64,000 bases of DNA from Candidatus Hydrogenedentota bacterium (lineage in GTDB: Bacteria > Hydrogenedentota > Hydrogenedentia > Hydrogenedentales > CAILVY01). The translations under genes were made by a program, and so were the position numbers. The stretch's first letter is position 1; every line of letters begins with the position of its first letter. Shown here one piece after another: positions 37,210 to 46,662 of this stretch. The stretch lies in assembly GCA_029565395.1 (NCBI GenBank), contig JAKQOG010000113.1, positions 18,107 to 82,106 on the forward strand. The letters are read 5' to 3'. The notes below the pieces were generated by a model. That model saw only the letters and a program-made list of their open reading frames with translations, had not been told where the DNA came from and did no database searches.

Positions 37210-37445
37210 TGGTGTATTTCCTATACCCTACGGCCTGGAAGAAAAAACTCCTTGCCCTTCCCCCAATTCTCCCAGCATATCTCAAACGTCGGCGGTCCGC
37301 AAGGCATCGAATTTGTTTCTGTCGAATTTGTATCGATTTCCTCACTTATTTGATAGGCCCCATGGTATACTTAGGGTGATGGGTGGTTTCCGGTTTATCG
37401 GGAGTTTTGGAGAACGGGGAATACCCGGATCCGGAGGAAAAAACA

Positions 37446-39656
37446 ATGAAAGTGCATTTTCTTTTTCTTGTGTTTTTAGGGATCTTAGTATTTTCGATTG
37501 GCGATACATCTGCGGCCGGACCGCGGGCGCCTGTTTACTTCAACATCATCCATCACCAGGAAGCCGTAGGCAATCCCTGTGAAAGTCTTGCCGGCTTTCC
37601 GGACTGGGAAACGTTCAAGGCCAATCTGCAGAGCGAGTTGGCTCTCCTGGATGAGCGGAAGGTGATTTCCGACCAGTATTTCAGCGACTTCATAGTGTCC
37701 GTCGCATTCTACATGGCAGATACGGGCCGGGACGTAAACGCGATGGAAATATTCGACTGGTTCAAGGCGAGCAATCAGAATCTTGGGTATCACTTTCACC
37801 CCACGACCTGGGATGTGCCCATCCGCACGGACATGATAGCCAATCTGGCGTTTGATGAGGCCGTTACACAATATGCGCAATGGGAAGCCGCCTATTATGA
37901 CTGGGAACCATGCCTTGCCATGGGTTTCAGTAAAATTTGCCTGCAATGCGGCACCCTCGACACCGGGCAGCCAGGGGGTGTCCAACTCATGGAGCAATAT
38001 TTCGGCACGGCGGAAAAAAAGACCGTGATTGAATGCGGCCTCATGCGGTATGCACCGGTCGGCCAGATGTTCAGAAACACCTATATTCTGCCGCGTGAAC
38101 AGGAGATCTGCTGTTCCCAAGGCGCGCCTCACTCGCATACGGCGAGTGACAACGGGCTTCGGACCATGTGGACCAGCGATTTGACGCTGGATTCCTCAGA
38201 ATTGTTCCTCTACGCGTATAAGATTATGGGTCTCTATTTCATCAAGCATACGTCGAATGCCACCATAGAAGGGCGGTACAGCCCCCCTTCCCTGCTCGCA
38301 CAGAGACTGGAGATGCTGCCGCCCGATATACCCCACTTCTTTGTCATCCATCTGACGGTCAACACAGCCATGATCGATCCGCTGGTTTCCCTCCTGGATT
38401 ATCTGCAAGACGAATTCATCCCCGCCAATCCCAACTGCCGCTTTGTTTCCGGGGCGGATATCCCGAATCTGGTAATCGAAAACCCGCGGCAATTCACCAT
38501 GGCGGAACTGGACGAAGCCGCCACGTACTTTCTCCAAAATTATCTGGCCCGGCCCCCTGCGTTTATCAAGTACAACGGCCATTTCATGTCCAACGTCTCA
38601 CTATTTAAGGCGCTGCAATCCACCCTGCAAACTTATCTGTCCGGTGCAGGCCGCAGTGGAACGAAATCGAACCTGTGGCCGGATTCTGTTGAGGCGCCAG
38701 ACTTCGTGTATCCGCCTCTGGGAATGCCCACGGCCCTTTCACGCGACATAAGAGTAATCGATGCCATGCCAATGTCCGCCTTCGCCGATGCGGTGATGAA
38801 TTTGCTACCCGGCGATGCCGTTCCCTATATCGTGACAATTACACTGCCTTTGCCCAGCGACCCGCTTACCGTGAATGCCGCGGAATTCCTGAACGGCATG
38901 TGCACGCTGTTCCTGCGCCTGCGAAATGCCGCGGAGCCCGTGGAAGACCTCCTGGAATTGCCTATCCATCTAATCCCAGGATATATCGTGCCCATCTCGA
39001 ACTTGGACCGGGAGGCGGAACGGAACGCTGGATTCAACTTTGCCAGCCTAACACCGCTTGAATGGTTCACCGACCTGCAAACATGGACCCTGGAACCCCT
39101 CCAACTGAAAAGCACCACGGTCGTGGAAGAGGGAGAAACAGAAGGCGCCGCCGAAGGAACGCTTGAGGGAGAGGAGGAGGGTGCAGAGGAAGGCGTTATT
39201 GAAGGAATCCTCGAAGGAGAGGAAGAAGGCACAGAGGAAGGTGTTGTTGAAGGACTATTCGAGGGAGAAGGGGAAGGCATGGCAGAGGGGGAGGGGGAAT
39301 CCCCTGAAGGAGAGGGCGCCGTGCAAGAAGGGGAAGGAGTGATGGAAGGTGAAGCTGTGGATGAGTTTTGCACGGCCGACCAAAATGCCGATCACCAGAT
39401 CAGCCTTTCCGAGTTATTGAGGGTCATCCAATTTTTCAACTCCAACGGGTATCATTGCGATGCTACTGGAGAAGACGGCTATGCCCCAGGCCCCGGAGAA
39501 ACCACCTGCCTGCCTCACGACAGCGACTACAATGCCCAGGATTGGCATATCAACCTTTCCGAACTGCTCCGTCTCATCCAATTTTTTAATTCAGGCGGAT
39601 ATCATGCCTGCCCGGAGGAAGACACCGAAGATGGGTTTTGTGTTGGAATAGAATAA
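37446..39656 (+). CDS. Large secreted protein with Glu-rich linker and C-terminal LSELLR repeats
   Basis: About 736 residues. GGAGG nine bases before the ATG fixes the start; a signal peptide of ~22 residues follows. The mature N-terminal ~550 residues are not recognised; a YFNIIHHQE opening and a GYHFHPTTWD loop hint at a deacetylase-like (beta/alpha) barrel. A ~80-residue linker is rich in Glu and Gly (EGEGEG-type repeats). The C-terminal ~90 residues hold two Asp/Asn-rich helices (QISLSELLRVIQFFN and INLSELLRLIQFFN), each followed by a GYH box and an EDG motif, as in the protein at 28731-31943. The tail is probably for Ca2+ binding, anchoring or sorting. Confidence 0.85.
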   Translation: MKVHFLFLVFLGILVFSIGDTSAAGPRAPVYFNIIHHQEAVGNPCESLAGFPDWETFKANLQSELALLDERKVISDQYFSDFIVSVAFYMADTGRDVNAMEIFDWFKASNQNLGYHFHPTTWDVPIRTDMIANLAFDEAVTQYAQWEAAYYDWEPCLAMGFSKICLQCGTLDTGQPGGVQLMEQYFGTAEKKTVIECGLMRYAPVGQMFRNTYILPREQEICCSQGAPHSHTASDNGLRTMWTSDLTLDSSELFLYAYKIMGLYFIKHTSNATIEGRYSPPSLLAQRLEMLPPDIPHFFVIHLTVNTAMIDPLVSLLDYLQDEFIPANPNCRFVSGADIPNLVIENPRQFTMAELDEAATYFLQNYLARPPAFIKYNGHFMSNVSLFKALQSTLQTYLSGAGRSGTKSNLWPDSVEAPDFVYPPLGMPTALSRDIRVIDAMPMSAFADAVMNLLPGDAVPYIVTITLPLPSDPLTVNAAEFLNGMCTLFLRLRNAAEPVEDLLELPIHLIPGYIVPISNLDREAERNAGFNFASLTPLEWFTDLQTWTLEPLQLKSTTVVEEGETEGAAEGTLEGEEEGAEEGVIEGILEGEEEGTEEGVVEGLFEGEGEGMAEGEGESPEGEGAVQEGEGVMEGEAVDEFCTADQNADHQISLSELLRVIQFFNSNGYHCDATGEDGYAPGPGETTCLPHDSDYNAQDWHINLSELLRLIQFFNSGGYHACPEEDTEDGFCVGIE

Positions 39657-39827
39657 ACGGGTAATGGTACGCATAACTGGCGTATTTACATGAAAAAACT
39701 TGAGATTGGATAACACGGGCTAATAGTATAGGGCCGAGGAAAAGGATAGTCTCGAAAAGAACAGGTATGGGGCGCCTTTTTCATGCCAAGGGCGGCCGCG
39801 AATATTGTGCGTTGAGGAACATAGTAC

Positions 39828-41903
39828 ATGACGTATAACGCAATAAGATCTTTGGAACTTCTCCGTATCGGGACCGGATTGTCGAATGTTGTTTTCCGCG
39901 AAGATCAGGAGGAAGCCGTCCGCCATATTGTGGAAGGCCATGGCCGGCTTTTGGTGGTGCAAAAAACCGGCTGGGGCAAAAGTTTTGTTTATTTCATTGC
40001 CACCAAGTTGTTGCGGGAAGCAAAGGCGGGGCCGGCCTTGCTGATTTCGCCGTTGCTGGCCTTGATGCGGAACCAGATCTCCGCGGCACAACGGATGGGC
40101 GTACAGGCAGTCACCATCAACTCGGACAATCAAGAGGCATGGGCGGATATTGAATCCGCCATTCACGATAACACAGTTGATATTCTGCTCATTTCGCCGG
40201 AACGGCTGGCCAACGATCATTTTCGCAAAGAGGTGCTGGCGCGTATCGCGGACCGCATCGCTTTGATCGTAATCGATGAAGCACACTGTATTTCGGACTG
40301 GGGTCATGACTTCCGGCCACATTACCGGTTGCTGGAAAGGATTGTGCGTTCCCTGCCGGCAAACCTTCGCCTGCTCGCCACGACCGCCACGGCCAATAAC
40401 CGGGTAATGGAGGATTTGAGAACCGTACTTGGTCCGAACCTGCGTGTTTCCCGCGGCGACTTGAACCGTCCGTCGCTGCGGCTGCAAACCATCCGCCTGC
40501 CGCAACAATCGGAACGGATGGCCTGGCTGGCGGAGCAGGTGCCCGTGCTACCCGGTCACGGAATCATCTATACGCTTACGGTACGCGACGCGGAGCGGGT
40601 GGCGGGTTGGCTCCAGTCCCAGGGGTTAAACGTTGAGGCCTACACCAGCGAAACGGGCGAGTGCCGCATCGAACTGGAGCAAGCGCTCATGAACAACCGT
40701 GTGAAAGCGCTTGTGGCCACCACAGCACTCGGCATGGGTTACGATAAACCCGATCTCGGCTTCGTGATCCACTATCAGACCCCCGGTTCCGTCGTCGCGT
40801 ATTATCAGCAGGTCGGACGGGCGGGACGCGCGCTCGATGCTGCCTATGGCGTGTTGCTCAGCGGAGAAGAGGAGACAGAGATTTCTGAATACTTCATTGA
40901 AACAGCATTTCCCAAACGTGAGGAAGCGAATGCGGTAATCGAAGCATTGCTCGGATCACCAAGTGGACTTTCAATACCCGAATTGATGATTCGGCTAAAT
41001 CTCAGCACCGGACGGATTCAGAAAACGATGGATCTCCTGTCTTTGGAGTCACCCCCCCCTGTGGTAAAGCAGGGTACAAAATGGCAATTGACGGCGGCAA
41101 AACTGAGTGAAGCATTTTGGGAACGTGCGGAGCGTCTTACTGCCTTGCGCCGTGAAGAGCAACGGCAAATGCAGGAATATGTGGGGCTTGATTCTGGCCA
41201 CATGGCGTTTCTGATCCGGGCGTTGGATGGCGAACCCGGAACCATCGTCCCGCCGTCCTTGCCACTATTGCCCACCGCCACAAACCCTGCGCTGGTGCAG
41301 CAAGCGGTGGCCTATTTGCGCCGCATCCACCTGCTTATCGAACCAAGAAAGAAATGGCCCAATGGCGGGATGCCCGAGTATGGTTTGAAAGGAAACATTC
41401 CTCCGGAGCACCAAGCCCAACCAGGCAAGGCGTTATGCGTCTGGGGCGATGCCGGATGGGGGAGCCTCGTTCGCCAGGGCAAATACCGTGACCGGCATTT
41501 TACGGACGAATTGGTGCAGGCCTGTCTGGAACTCGTGCGCGAGTGGAATCCCTCCCCCCCGCCCACATGGGTAACCTGCATCCCGTCCCGGCGCGAGTCC
41601 AAACTCGTTCCGGATTTCACACTGCGTCTTGCACGGGCGTTGAATCTACCGTATTATGCACTCCTAGAAAAGAACTTCGACCGCCCGGAGCAGAAAACCA
41701 TGGCTAACAGTGTGCAACAGGCGCGCAATGTTGACGGTTCTTTTGCCGTCAAAGACATGGATATGCCTCAAGGCCCGGTATTACTGGTAGATGATATGGT
41801 GGATTCCCGATGGACCATGACCGTCGCGGCGTGGCGGCTTAGAACGAAAGGTTGCGCAGAAGTGTATCCTTTGGCACTCGCCCTGACAGGTTTCGACAAA
41901 TGA
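39828..41903 (+). CDS. rqlH: RecQ-like helicase with C-terminal phosphoribosyltransferase domain (RqlH/PsyrT-like)
   Basis: 691 residues. Helicase motif I TGWGKS is at 47-52, and DEAH at 150-153 sits in [17 protein letters not shown]. Motif [11 protein letters not shown] is in the second lobe. A winged-helix-like segment follows. The last ~200 residues form a PRTase domain with the PRPP loop [12 protein letters not shown] near 652-663. This helicase-PRTase fusion beside a DprA-like gene is the RqlHI/PsyrTA arrangement, in which the helicase is toxic and the partner restrains it. The DprA-like gene overlaps it by 4 nt. In known systems these act in toxin-antitoxin or anti-phage roles. Confidence 0.88.
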   Translation: MTYNAIRSLELLRIGTGLSNVVFREDQEEAVRHIVEGHGRLLVVQKTGWGKSFVYFIATKLLREAKAGPALLISPLLALMRNQISAAQRMGVQAVTINSDNQEAWADIESAIHDNTVDILLISPERLANDHFRKEVLARIADRIALIVIDEAHCISDWGHDFRPHYRLLERIVRSLPANLRLLATTATANNRVMEDLRTVLGPNLRVSRGDLNRPSLRLQTIRLPQQSERMAWLAEQVPVLPGHGIIYTLTVRDAERVAGWLQSQGLNVEAYTSETGECRIELEQALMNNRVKALVATTALGMGYDKPDLGFVIHYQTPGSVVAYYQQVGRAGRALDAAYGVLLSGEEETEISEYFIETAFPKREEANAVIEALLGSPSGLSIPELMIRLNLSTGRIQKTMDLLSLESPPPVVKQGTKWQLTAAKLSEAFWERAERLTALRREEQRQMQEYVGLDSGHMAFLIRALDGEPGTIVPPSLPLLPTATNPALVQQAVAYLRRIHLLIEPRKKWPNGGMPEYGLKGNIPPEHQAQPGKALCVWGDAGWGSLVRQGKYRDRHFTDELVQACLELVREWNPSPPPTWVTCIPSRRESKLVPDFTLRLARALNLPYYALLEKNFDRPEQKTMANSVQQARNVDGSFAVKDMDMPQGPVLLVDDMVDSRWTMTVAAWRLRTKGCAEVYPLALALTGFDK

Positions 41904-42910
41904 TATCGCCGCTCTCATTAGATGCACAGGTAACCTTATTACTCACGGGTCCGTTGATTGCCGGACGCAATGATCCCTCACAGGATCTCTTAACGTCCGG
42001 CGAATATAACCGGCTAGAAAAAACACTGCTCGGCAACCAGCGTTCAGTGCCGGATCTGCTGGGAGCGGACGCATCAGAATTGATCGAGATGTGTCAATCG
42101 GTGGTGGATGGTGAGCGCGTTAAGCGGCTTCTTGGGCGTGGATTCCTCTTGAGCCAAGCTATTGAACAGTGGCAAGCAAGGTCCATTTGGGTGGTGAGCC
42201 GCTCTGACGCACACTATCCTCAGCGGTTAAAAATGCGCCTAAAAGAACATGCCCCGCCGTTGCTTTACGGCTGCGGTGATGAAACTCTTTTAGACTCAGG
42301 CGGCTTGGCAGTCGTCGGTTCGCGTCATGTGGATGACGCTCTGGTGGCGTATACCGAGAACATAGGCAGGCTGGCCGCCCAAGCGCGTTGTACAGTAGTA
42401 TCCGGAGGTGCGCGAGGTATCGACCAAGCCGCCATGCGAGGGGCCTTGATGGAAGAAGGCCGAGTTTCGGGCATCTTATCCGACAGTCTGGAGCGTGCCG
42501 CGCTTATTCGCGAGCATCGAGAGGTGTTAATGGATAAGCGGCTGGTTTTAATTTCTCCCTATGATCCTGCGGCGGGATTCAACGTGGGCAATGCCATGCA
42601 ACGCAATAAGCTGATTTATGCGCTGGCTGATGCAGCTCTTGTTGTGAGTTCAGATTTCGAAAAAGGCGGTACGTGGGCCGGAGCTGTGGAGCAACTGGGA
42701 AAATGGTCGTTTGTTCCCATCTATGTGCGCTTTCATGGAGAAATTGGAAAAGGGCTGAAAGCACTTCGGCAAAAAGGCGCTCTAGCCTGGCCGAATCCAT
42801 CCACCATAGAGAAATTCAACGAGGCATTGTCCGTTCAACGCTATCCTGAAAATGCCATGGAACATCAGGGAGAATTGCCATTTATGGTTGCCGAGGAATC
42901 AACCCAATGA
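41900..42910 (+). CDS. rqlI: DprA/Smf-like nucleotide-binding protein (RqlI/PsyrA-like antitoxin)
   Basis: 336 residues. The ATG overlaps the helicase stop (ATGA, 41900-41903), so translation is coupled. A helical N-terminal part precedes a Rossmann-like DprA core. Seen: [25 protein letters not shown] (the GS/GG-x-ARGID loop) and [23 protein letters not shown] free-standing competence DprA is less likely because of the gene order and the RecQ-PRTase partner. In RqlHI/PsyrTA the DprA-like protein curbs the helicase-PRTase. The name reflects that family reading. Confidence 0.85.
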   Translation: MISPLSLDAQVTLLLTGPLIAGRNDPSQDLLTSGEYNRLEKTLLGNQRSVPDLLGADASELIEMCQSVVDGERVKRLLGRGFLLSQAIEQWQARSIWVVSRSDAHYPQRLKMRLKEHAPPLLYGCGDETLLDSGGLAVVGSRHVDDALVAYTENIGRLAAQARCTVVSGGARGIDQAAMRGALMEEGRVSGILSDSLERAALIREHREVLMDKRLVLISPYDPAAGFNVGNAMQRNKLIYALADAALVVSSDFEKGGTWAGAVEQLGKWSFVPIYVRFHGEIGKGLKALRQKGALAWPNPSTIEKFNEALSVQRYPENAMEHQGELPFMVAEESTQ

Positions 42911-42951
42911 TTTCACGAGCGAATCAACCGCTCTGTTAAACTCATTCCTTT

Positions 42952-44103
42952 TCAGCCCATTGACTGCTTAATTAACTCCCGCGCGATGATCAACCGCTGG
43001 ATTTCGGATGTTCCCGCGACAATCGATCCCACTCTCGCGTCACGGTACATGCGCTCCACCTCATACTCCCGCATATAGCCGTACCCGCCGAAGATCTGCA
43101 CCGCCTCCGACGCCACCCGCATACTCATCTCCGTGGCGAACAGCTTGGCCTGCGACGCTTCCGCACTGCAGCGCATCCCCTGATCGCACATCCAGGCCGC
43201 CTTGTGCGTCAGGAGCCGGGCCGCTTCGAGCTCCATGCTCATGTTCGCCAGCTTCTCCAGGATCATTTCGAACATCATCAGCGGCTGCCCGAATTGCTGC
43301 CGTTCTTTTGCATAGGCGATACACCGATCCAACGCGCACTGCGCCCCGCCCACGCCCAACGGCGCGCCGACCGTGCGCTCCATATCCAGCCCGCCCAATA
43401 AAATCCCCAGAGCATGGTTTTCCTGCCCCATGATGTTTTCCATGGGAACCCGGCAGTCATGAAAAAAGATCTCCGCCGTGGGCGATCCGTGCATGCCCAT
43501 TTTTTTAAACGGCTGGCCGACGCTGAATCCAGGCGTTCCCTTCTCCACGATGATCAAGCTGAGGCCACGAGGCCCTGCCTCCCGGTCCGTCCGCACATAC
43601 ACCAAAAACACTTCCGACACCGGCGCATTCGTAATAAAGGTTTTACTGCCATTGATGACGTATTCATTCCCCTGCCGTTCCGCAAAGGTCTGCATGGACA
43701 ATACATCCGACCCCGCGCCCGGCTCCGTCATCGCGATGGAGAAAATCTTTTTTCCCGACGCCATATCCGGGAGATACCGCCGCTTCTGTTCCTCAGAACC
43801 GTGCTTGGCGAGGTTATGCCCGCACAGCGCCGAGGATACGGTGTAACTCATGGCCGTGCCCCCGCAGGCATAGGCGATTTCCTCCAACACCACGCAAAAC
43901 GTGAGGAGGGATTGTCCGACACCCCCATAGTCTTCCGGCGCCAGGATTCCGAGCAATCCCAGATCCGCCATTTTCTTAAACGTTTCCCAGGGGAACCGCT
44001 CTTCTTCATCAATCACCGTGGCCAGGGGCGCAATCTCGTTCCGTGCAAATTTGCGCACCATCTGCTTAAATTCAATTTGCTCTTCACTAAGACAAAAATC
44101 CAT
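42952..44103 (-). CDS. Acyl-CoA dehydrogenase, isovaleryl-CoA-dehydrogenase type
   Basis: 383 residues. FAD-binding AMTEPGAGSD (124-133) and NGSKTFITNA are clear. The usual catalytic Glu in YEGT near the C-terminus is replaced: residues 362-365 read VAGT. A Glu242 in GGLDMERTVGA instead occupies the helix-G position used as base by isovaleryl-CoA and long-chain acyl-CoA dehydrogenases. The enzyme probably oxidises a branched or long acyl-CoA. The start at 44103 has GGGAG nine bases upstream; an earlier in-frame ATG is not family-like. It lies 38 nt after the thiolase gene and is probably cotranscribed. Confidence 0.93.
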   Translation of the reverse strand: MDFCLSEEQIEFKQMVRKFARNEIAPLATVIDEEERFPWETFKKMADLGLLGILAPEDYGGVGQSLLTFCVVLEEIAYACGGTAMSYTVSSALCGHNLAKHGSEEQKRRYLPDMASGKKIFSIAMTEPGAGSDVLSMQTFAERQGNEYVINGSKTFITNAPVSEVFLVYVRTDREAGPRGLSLIIVEKGTPGFSVGQPFKKMGMHGSPTAEIFFHDCRVPMENIMGQENHALGILLGGLDMERTVGAPLGVGGAQCALDRCIAYAKERQQFGQPLMMFEMILEKLANMSMELEAARLLTHKAAWMCDQGMRCSAEASQAKLFATEMSMRVASEAVQIFGGYGYMREYEVERMYRDARVGSIVAGTSEIQRLIIARELIKQSMG

Positions 44104-44141
44104 TCGTGCGATCTCCCTGACCGGATACTCCAATCAATGCC

Positions 44142-45374
44142 TTACACCGCCTCCACCACCATTGCCACGCCGAGCCCGCCGCCGCCGCAGAGGGTTTGAA
44201 TGCCGAATTTCCCGCCCGAACGTTTCAGATGCCGGACCATCTCGCCGAAATACATTACGCCCGACGCCCCGATCGGATGACCCAGCGCAATCGCCCCGCC
44301 CGTGGGATTCACCCGCGGATCGCTGTAAGGATATCCAAAGGCGTTTGCGAAGGCCAGACAGGGTGATGCAAACGCCTCATTCGGTTCAATGACATCCATG
44401 TCGTCCATGGTCTTACCGCACCGCGCCAGTGCCTTCTTCATCGCCGGAATCGGCGCCAGCAGCATCGGCACCGGCGCGCCTCCCGCCACCGCCATTCCGC
44501 GAATGATCGCCAGCGGCTCCAACCCCAGTTGCGCCGCCTTGTCCGCGCTCATGAGCATTACCGCCGCCGCGCCATCCACAATCTGCGACGAATTCCCCGC
44601 CGTCACAATGCCCCCTTCCTTGAATGGCGCCGGCAGTTTCCGGAGATCCTCTATAAAGCCCTTCGGGTCATCCACGGCCTTCGGACGCAACACCTCATCC
44701 GTATCCACCCGGCGCGTGACGCCCTCATATGTATATTCATAAGGAACAATGCTGTCGAACCAGCCGTTGCGTTGCGCGGTGACCGCCTTTTGCATGCTGG
44801 ACAACGCGAAGCGATCCAAATCTTCTCGCGTATGCCCCTCGTCCGCCGAAATCATTTCCGCGCACAGCCCCTGCGGCACGCCCATGCCGATCTCTTCCTG
44901 ACGCTCCGAAAAGCGCACCGGCAATCCCGCGGCCATCGCCACCATCACATCCGAGCCCATGCCGTAATGCGACATGATCTCCGCGCCCGCGCACACCATT
45001 ACATCGCCGTTGCCCGTCTGAATGCCCTGTGCCGCGAACATGATCGATTTTAAGCCCGCATTGCAGAATTGATTCACCGTGCAGGCGGATACGGATTCCG
45101 GCAGGCCCGCGAGTAGCGCCGAAAAGCGCGCCAGATTACTCCCCTGCTCTCCGATCTGGCTCAGGCACCCGACAATCACGTCTTCGATATTCGCTTCATC
45201 GAAATTCGGACATCGCGCCTTCACCCGATCAACCAGACCGCGCAGCATGGCCGCCAGTAATTCCTGGCTTGAAGCCTGACAAAGCTGGCCGTTCTTCTTC
45301 ATCCCGTCACGGCCCGATTTGCCAATAGCGCTGCGAACCGTTTCTACAACCACCACTTCTCGAAGTGCCGCCAT
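44142..45374 (-). CDS. Thiolase (acetyl-CoA acyltransferase)
   Basis: 410 residues. The nucleophilic Cys104 is in VNQFCNAGLKS. The second-half motifs are EPNEAFA, GHPIGASG and CGGGGLG, which carries the second catalytic Cys. The enzyme cleaves 3-ketoacyl-CoA with CoA or condenses two acetyl-CoA. Its pairing with an acyl-CoA dehydrogenase indicates beta-oxidation or branched-chain breakdown. No hydratase or hydroxyacyl-CoA dehydrogenase is adjacent. Confidence 0.95.
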   Translation of the reverse strand: MAALREVVVVETVRSAIGKSGRDGMKKNGQLCQASSQELLAAMLRGLVDRVKARCPNFDEANIEDVIVGCLSQIGEQGSNLARFSALLAGLPESVSACTVNQFCNAGLKSIMFAAQGIQTGNGDVMVCAGAEIMSHYGMGSDVMVAMAAGLPVRFSERQEEIGMGVPQGLCAEMISADEGHTREDLDRFALSSMQKAVTAQRNGWFDSIVPYEYTYEGVTRRVDTDEVLRPKAVDDPKGFIEDLRKLPAPFKEGGIVTAGNSSQIVDGAAAVMLMSADKAAQLGLEPLAIIRGMAVAGGAPVPMLLAPIPAMKKALARCGKTMDDMDVIEPNEAFASPCLAFANAFGYPYSDPRVNPTGGAIALGHPIGASGVMYFGEMVRHLKRSGGKFGIQTLCGGGGLGVAMVVEAV

Positions 45375-45561
45375 AATATAACCCTTTTTTGTTCAAGTGC
45401 CATGAGTAATGTGCATGTAAGAACTGCTAAATACGGGTACTGCCACTACGAACCATGCCGTGTGGACTGCTTATGGCAGGGTTTGCGCTATCATAGGCGC
45501 TGGAAGGGCTGCTGTCAATGCCCCCATTCCCCTTTATCCTCTTGGAAAGTGTTTTATTGAT

Positions 45562-45607
45562 CCGTCAGATCTGTCAGACTTGTCGGACCCGTCAGACCCG
45601 TCAGACC
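45562..45607. repeat. 9-bp tandem repeat, about five units
   Basis: Five successive units of consensus CCGTCAGAC with single-base changes (CCGTCAGAT, CTGTCAGAC, TTGTCGGAC, CCGTCAGAC, CCGTCAGAC), just past the 3' end of the CoA-transferase gene. No gene reads through it. Confidence 0.9.
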
Positions 45608-45635
45608 AAGAACCTTCCCTCAGAATCCATTGGTT

Positions 45636-46490
45636 TTACGGCGTAGGCGTGCCAGAAAAAGGATCCCGCACCGCCACCAGCGGCAGATTCTCTTCTAAGG
45701 CCCACGTTTCCCATTCCCCTGCCGTGCGTGTTAAAAAAAGCGCTTCCAACGCCTCATGCGAGACAACCATCAAATCATACGCTTCCATCAATCGCTTCAG
45801 AAAGTGCGCTTCCAACGCCGCCAGCGCCACATATCCCTCCTTGGCACGATAAAGGCCATACGCCGGCAGCGCCCCGCTCAACGGACCTTCGACGGTCAGC
45901 CCGTAATGGACCGGCATGGCAAACGACTCCCCAGCTTCCGCAATAGAAACTGCGGCATACCCCGCTTCACCCGTCCGCGCGCGCCCCAAAAACAACGCCA
46001 GTGCCGCGGAGACCAGTTGTTCCGCCGCACCCAAATCAGCCACCAGTGTCCGGGGGATATGCGGCGGCTCGATAAGCCCGCTCAGCGCTTGAAAATTCAG
46101 ATCATGCCCTGGACGTTCCTCTTGTGGCGCAGGAAATGCCACCAGCGCCGCGTGACACAGCGTGGGAAACCGCCTATGGAGCGTTTCCCAATCGAGCCCA
46201 AGCCGCTGGAGTGCTCCGGTCCGTTGTGCTGTCAGCAGAAGATCCGCCGTGGCCAGAAATTCATCCAATGTGGAACGATCTCCGTCGGATTTTAGATCCA
46301 GCACCACAGTTTCCTGCCCCCCCGACAAATGTTCGTAATACGCCGGGCACGCTGCCTTCAACGGATCGCCGGAAGGGGGCTCAATCTTCAATACTTCTGC
46401 CCCAAATTGCCCCAACCGGTACGCCGCCAAGGGACCTGGCAGATTGATTGCAATATTGACCACCCGTATCCCTTCCAGCGGACGTATCAT
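45636..46490 (-). CDS. Class III CoA-transferase/acyl-CoA racemase-like protein (short)
   Basis: 284 residues. An N-terminal block IRVVNIAINLPGPLAAYRLGQFGAEVLKIEPPSGDP is typical of CaiB/BaiF proteins. His129-Asp130 in PGHDLNF matches the His of alpha-methylacyl-CoA racemase. The protein ends well short of the usual 360-420 residues; the missing part is the second half of the interlocked fold. It could be a shortened racemase-like form or decayed. The neighbouring acyl-CoA genes support an acyl-CoA role. Confidence 0.8.
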   Translation of the reverse strand: MIRPLEGIRVVNIAINLPGPLAAYRLGQFGAEVLKIEPPSGDPLKAACPAYYEHLSGGQETVVLDLKSDGDRSTLDEFLATADLLLTAQRTGALQRLGLDWETLHRRFPTLCHAALVAFPAPQEERPGHDLNFQALSGLIEPPHIPRTLVADLGAAEQLVSAALALFLGRARTGEAGYAAVSIAEAGESFAMPVHYGLTVEGPLSGALPAYGLYRAKEGYVALAALEAHFLKRLMEAYDLMVVSHEALEALFLTRTAGEWETWALEENLPLVAVRDPFSGTPTP

Positions 46491-46662
46491 CCTTTTTGCC
46501 CTTTCATATCCGTACTTTATTCCTGTATCTGCACTCCGCCATTATCCCCAGGGCCCCTTTTCCCGTCAACTCCTTGTTTTTCTTTGGCTTAACGGATTGA
46601 AACTCCACAAGGATGGAAAAAGTCAAAAGGTTAATACTGTTTAAACGATAAAGGCGATTGGT

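Noticed and set aside
41900..42910. Housekeeping competence DprA
   Set aside because: The gene overlaps a RecQ-PRTase gene and has no topA or competence neighbours; the RqlI/PsyrA reading explains both genes.
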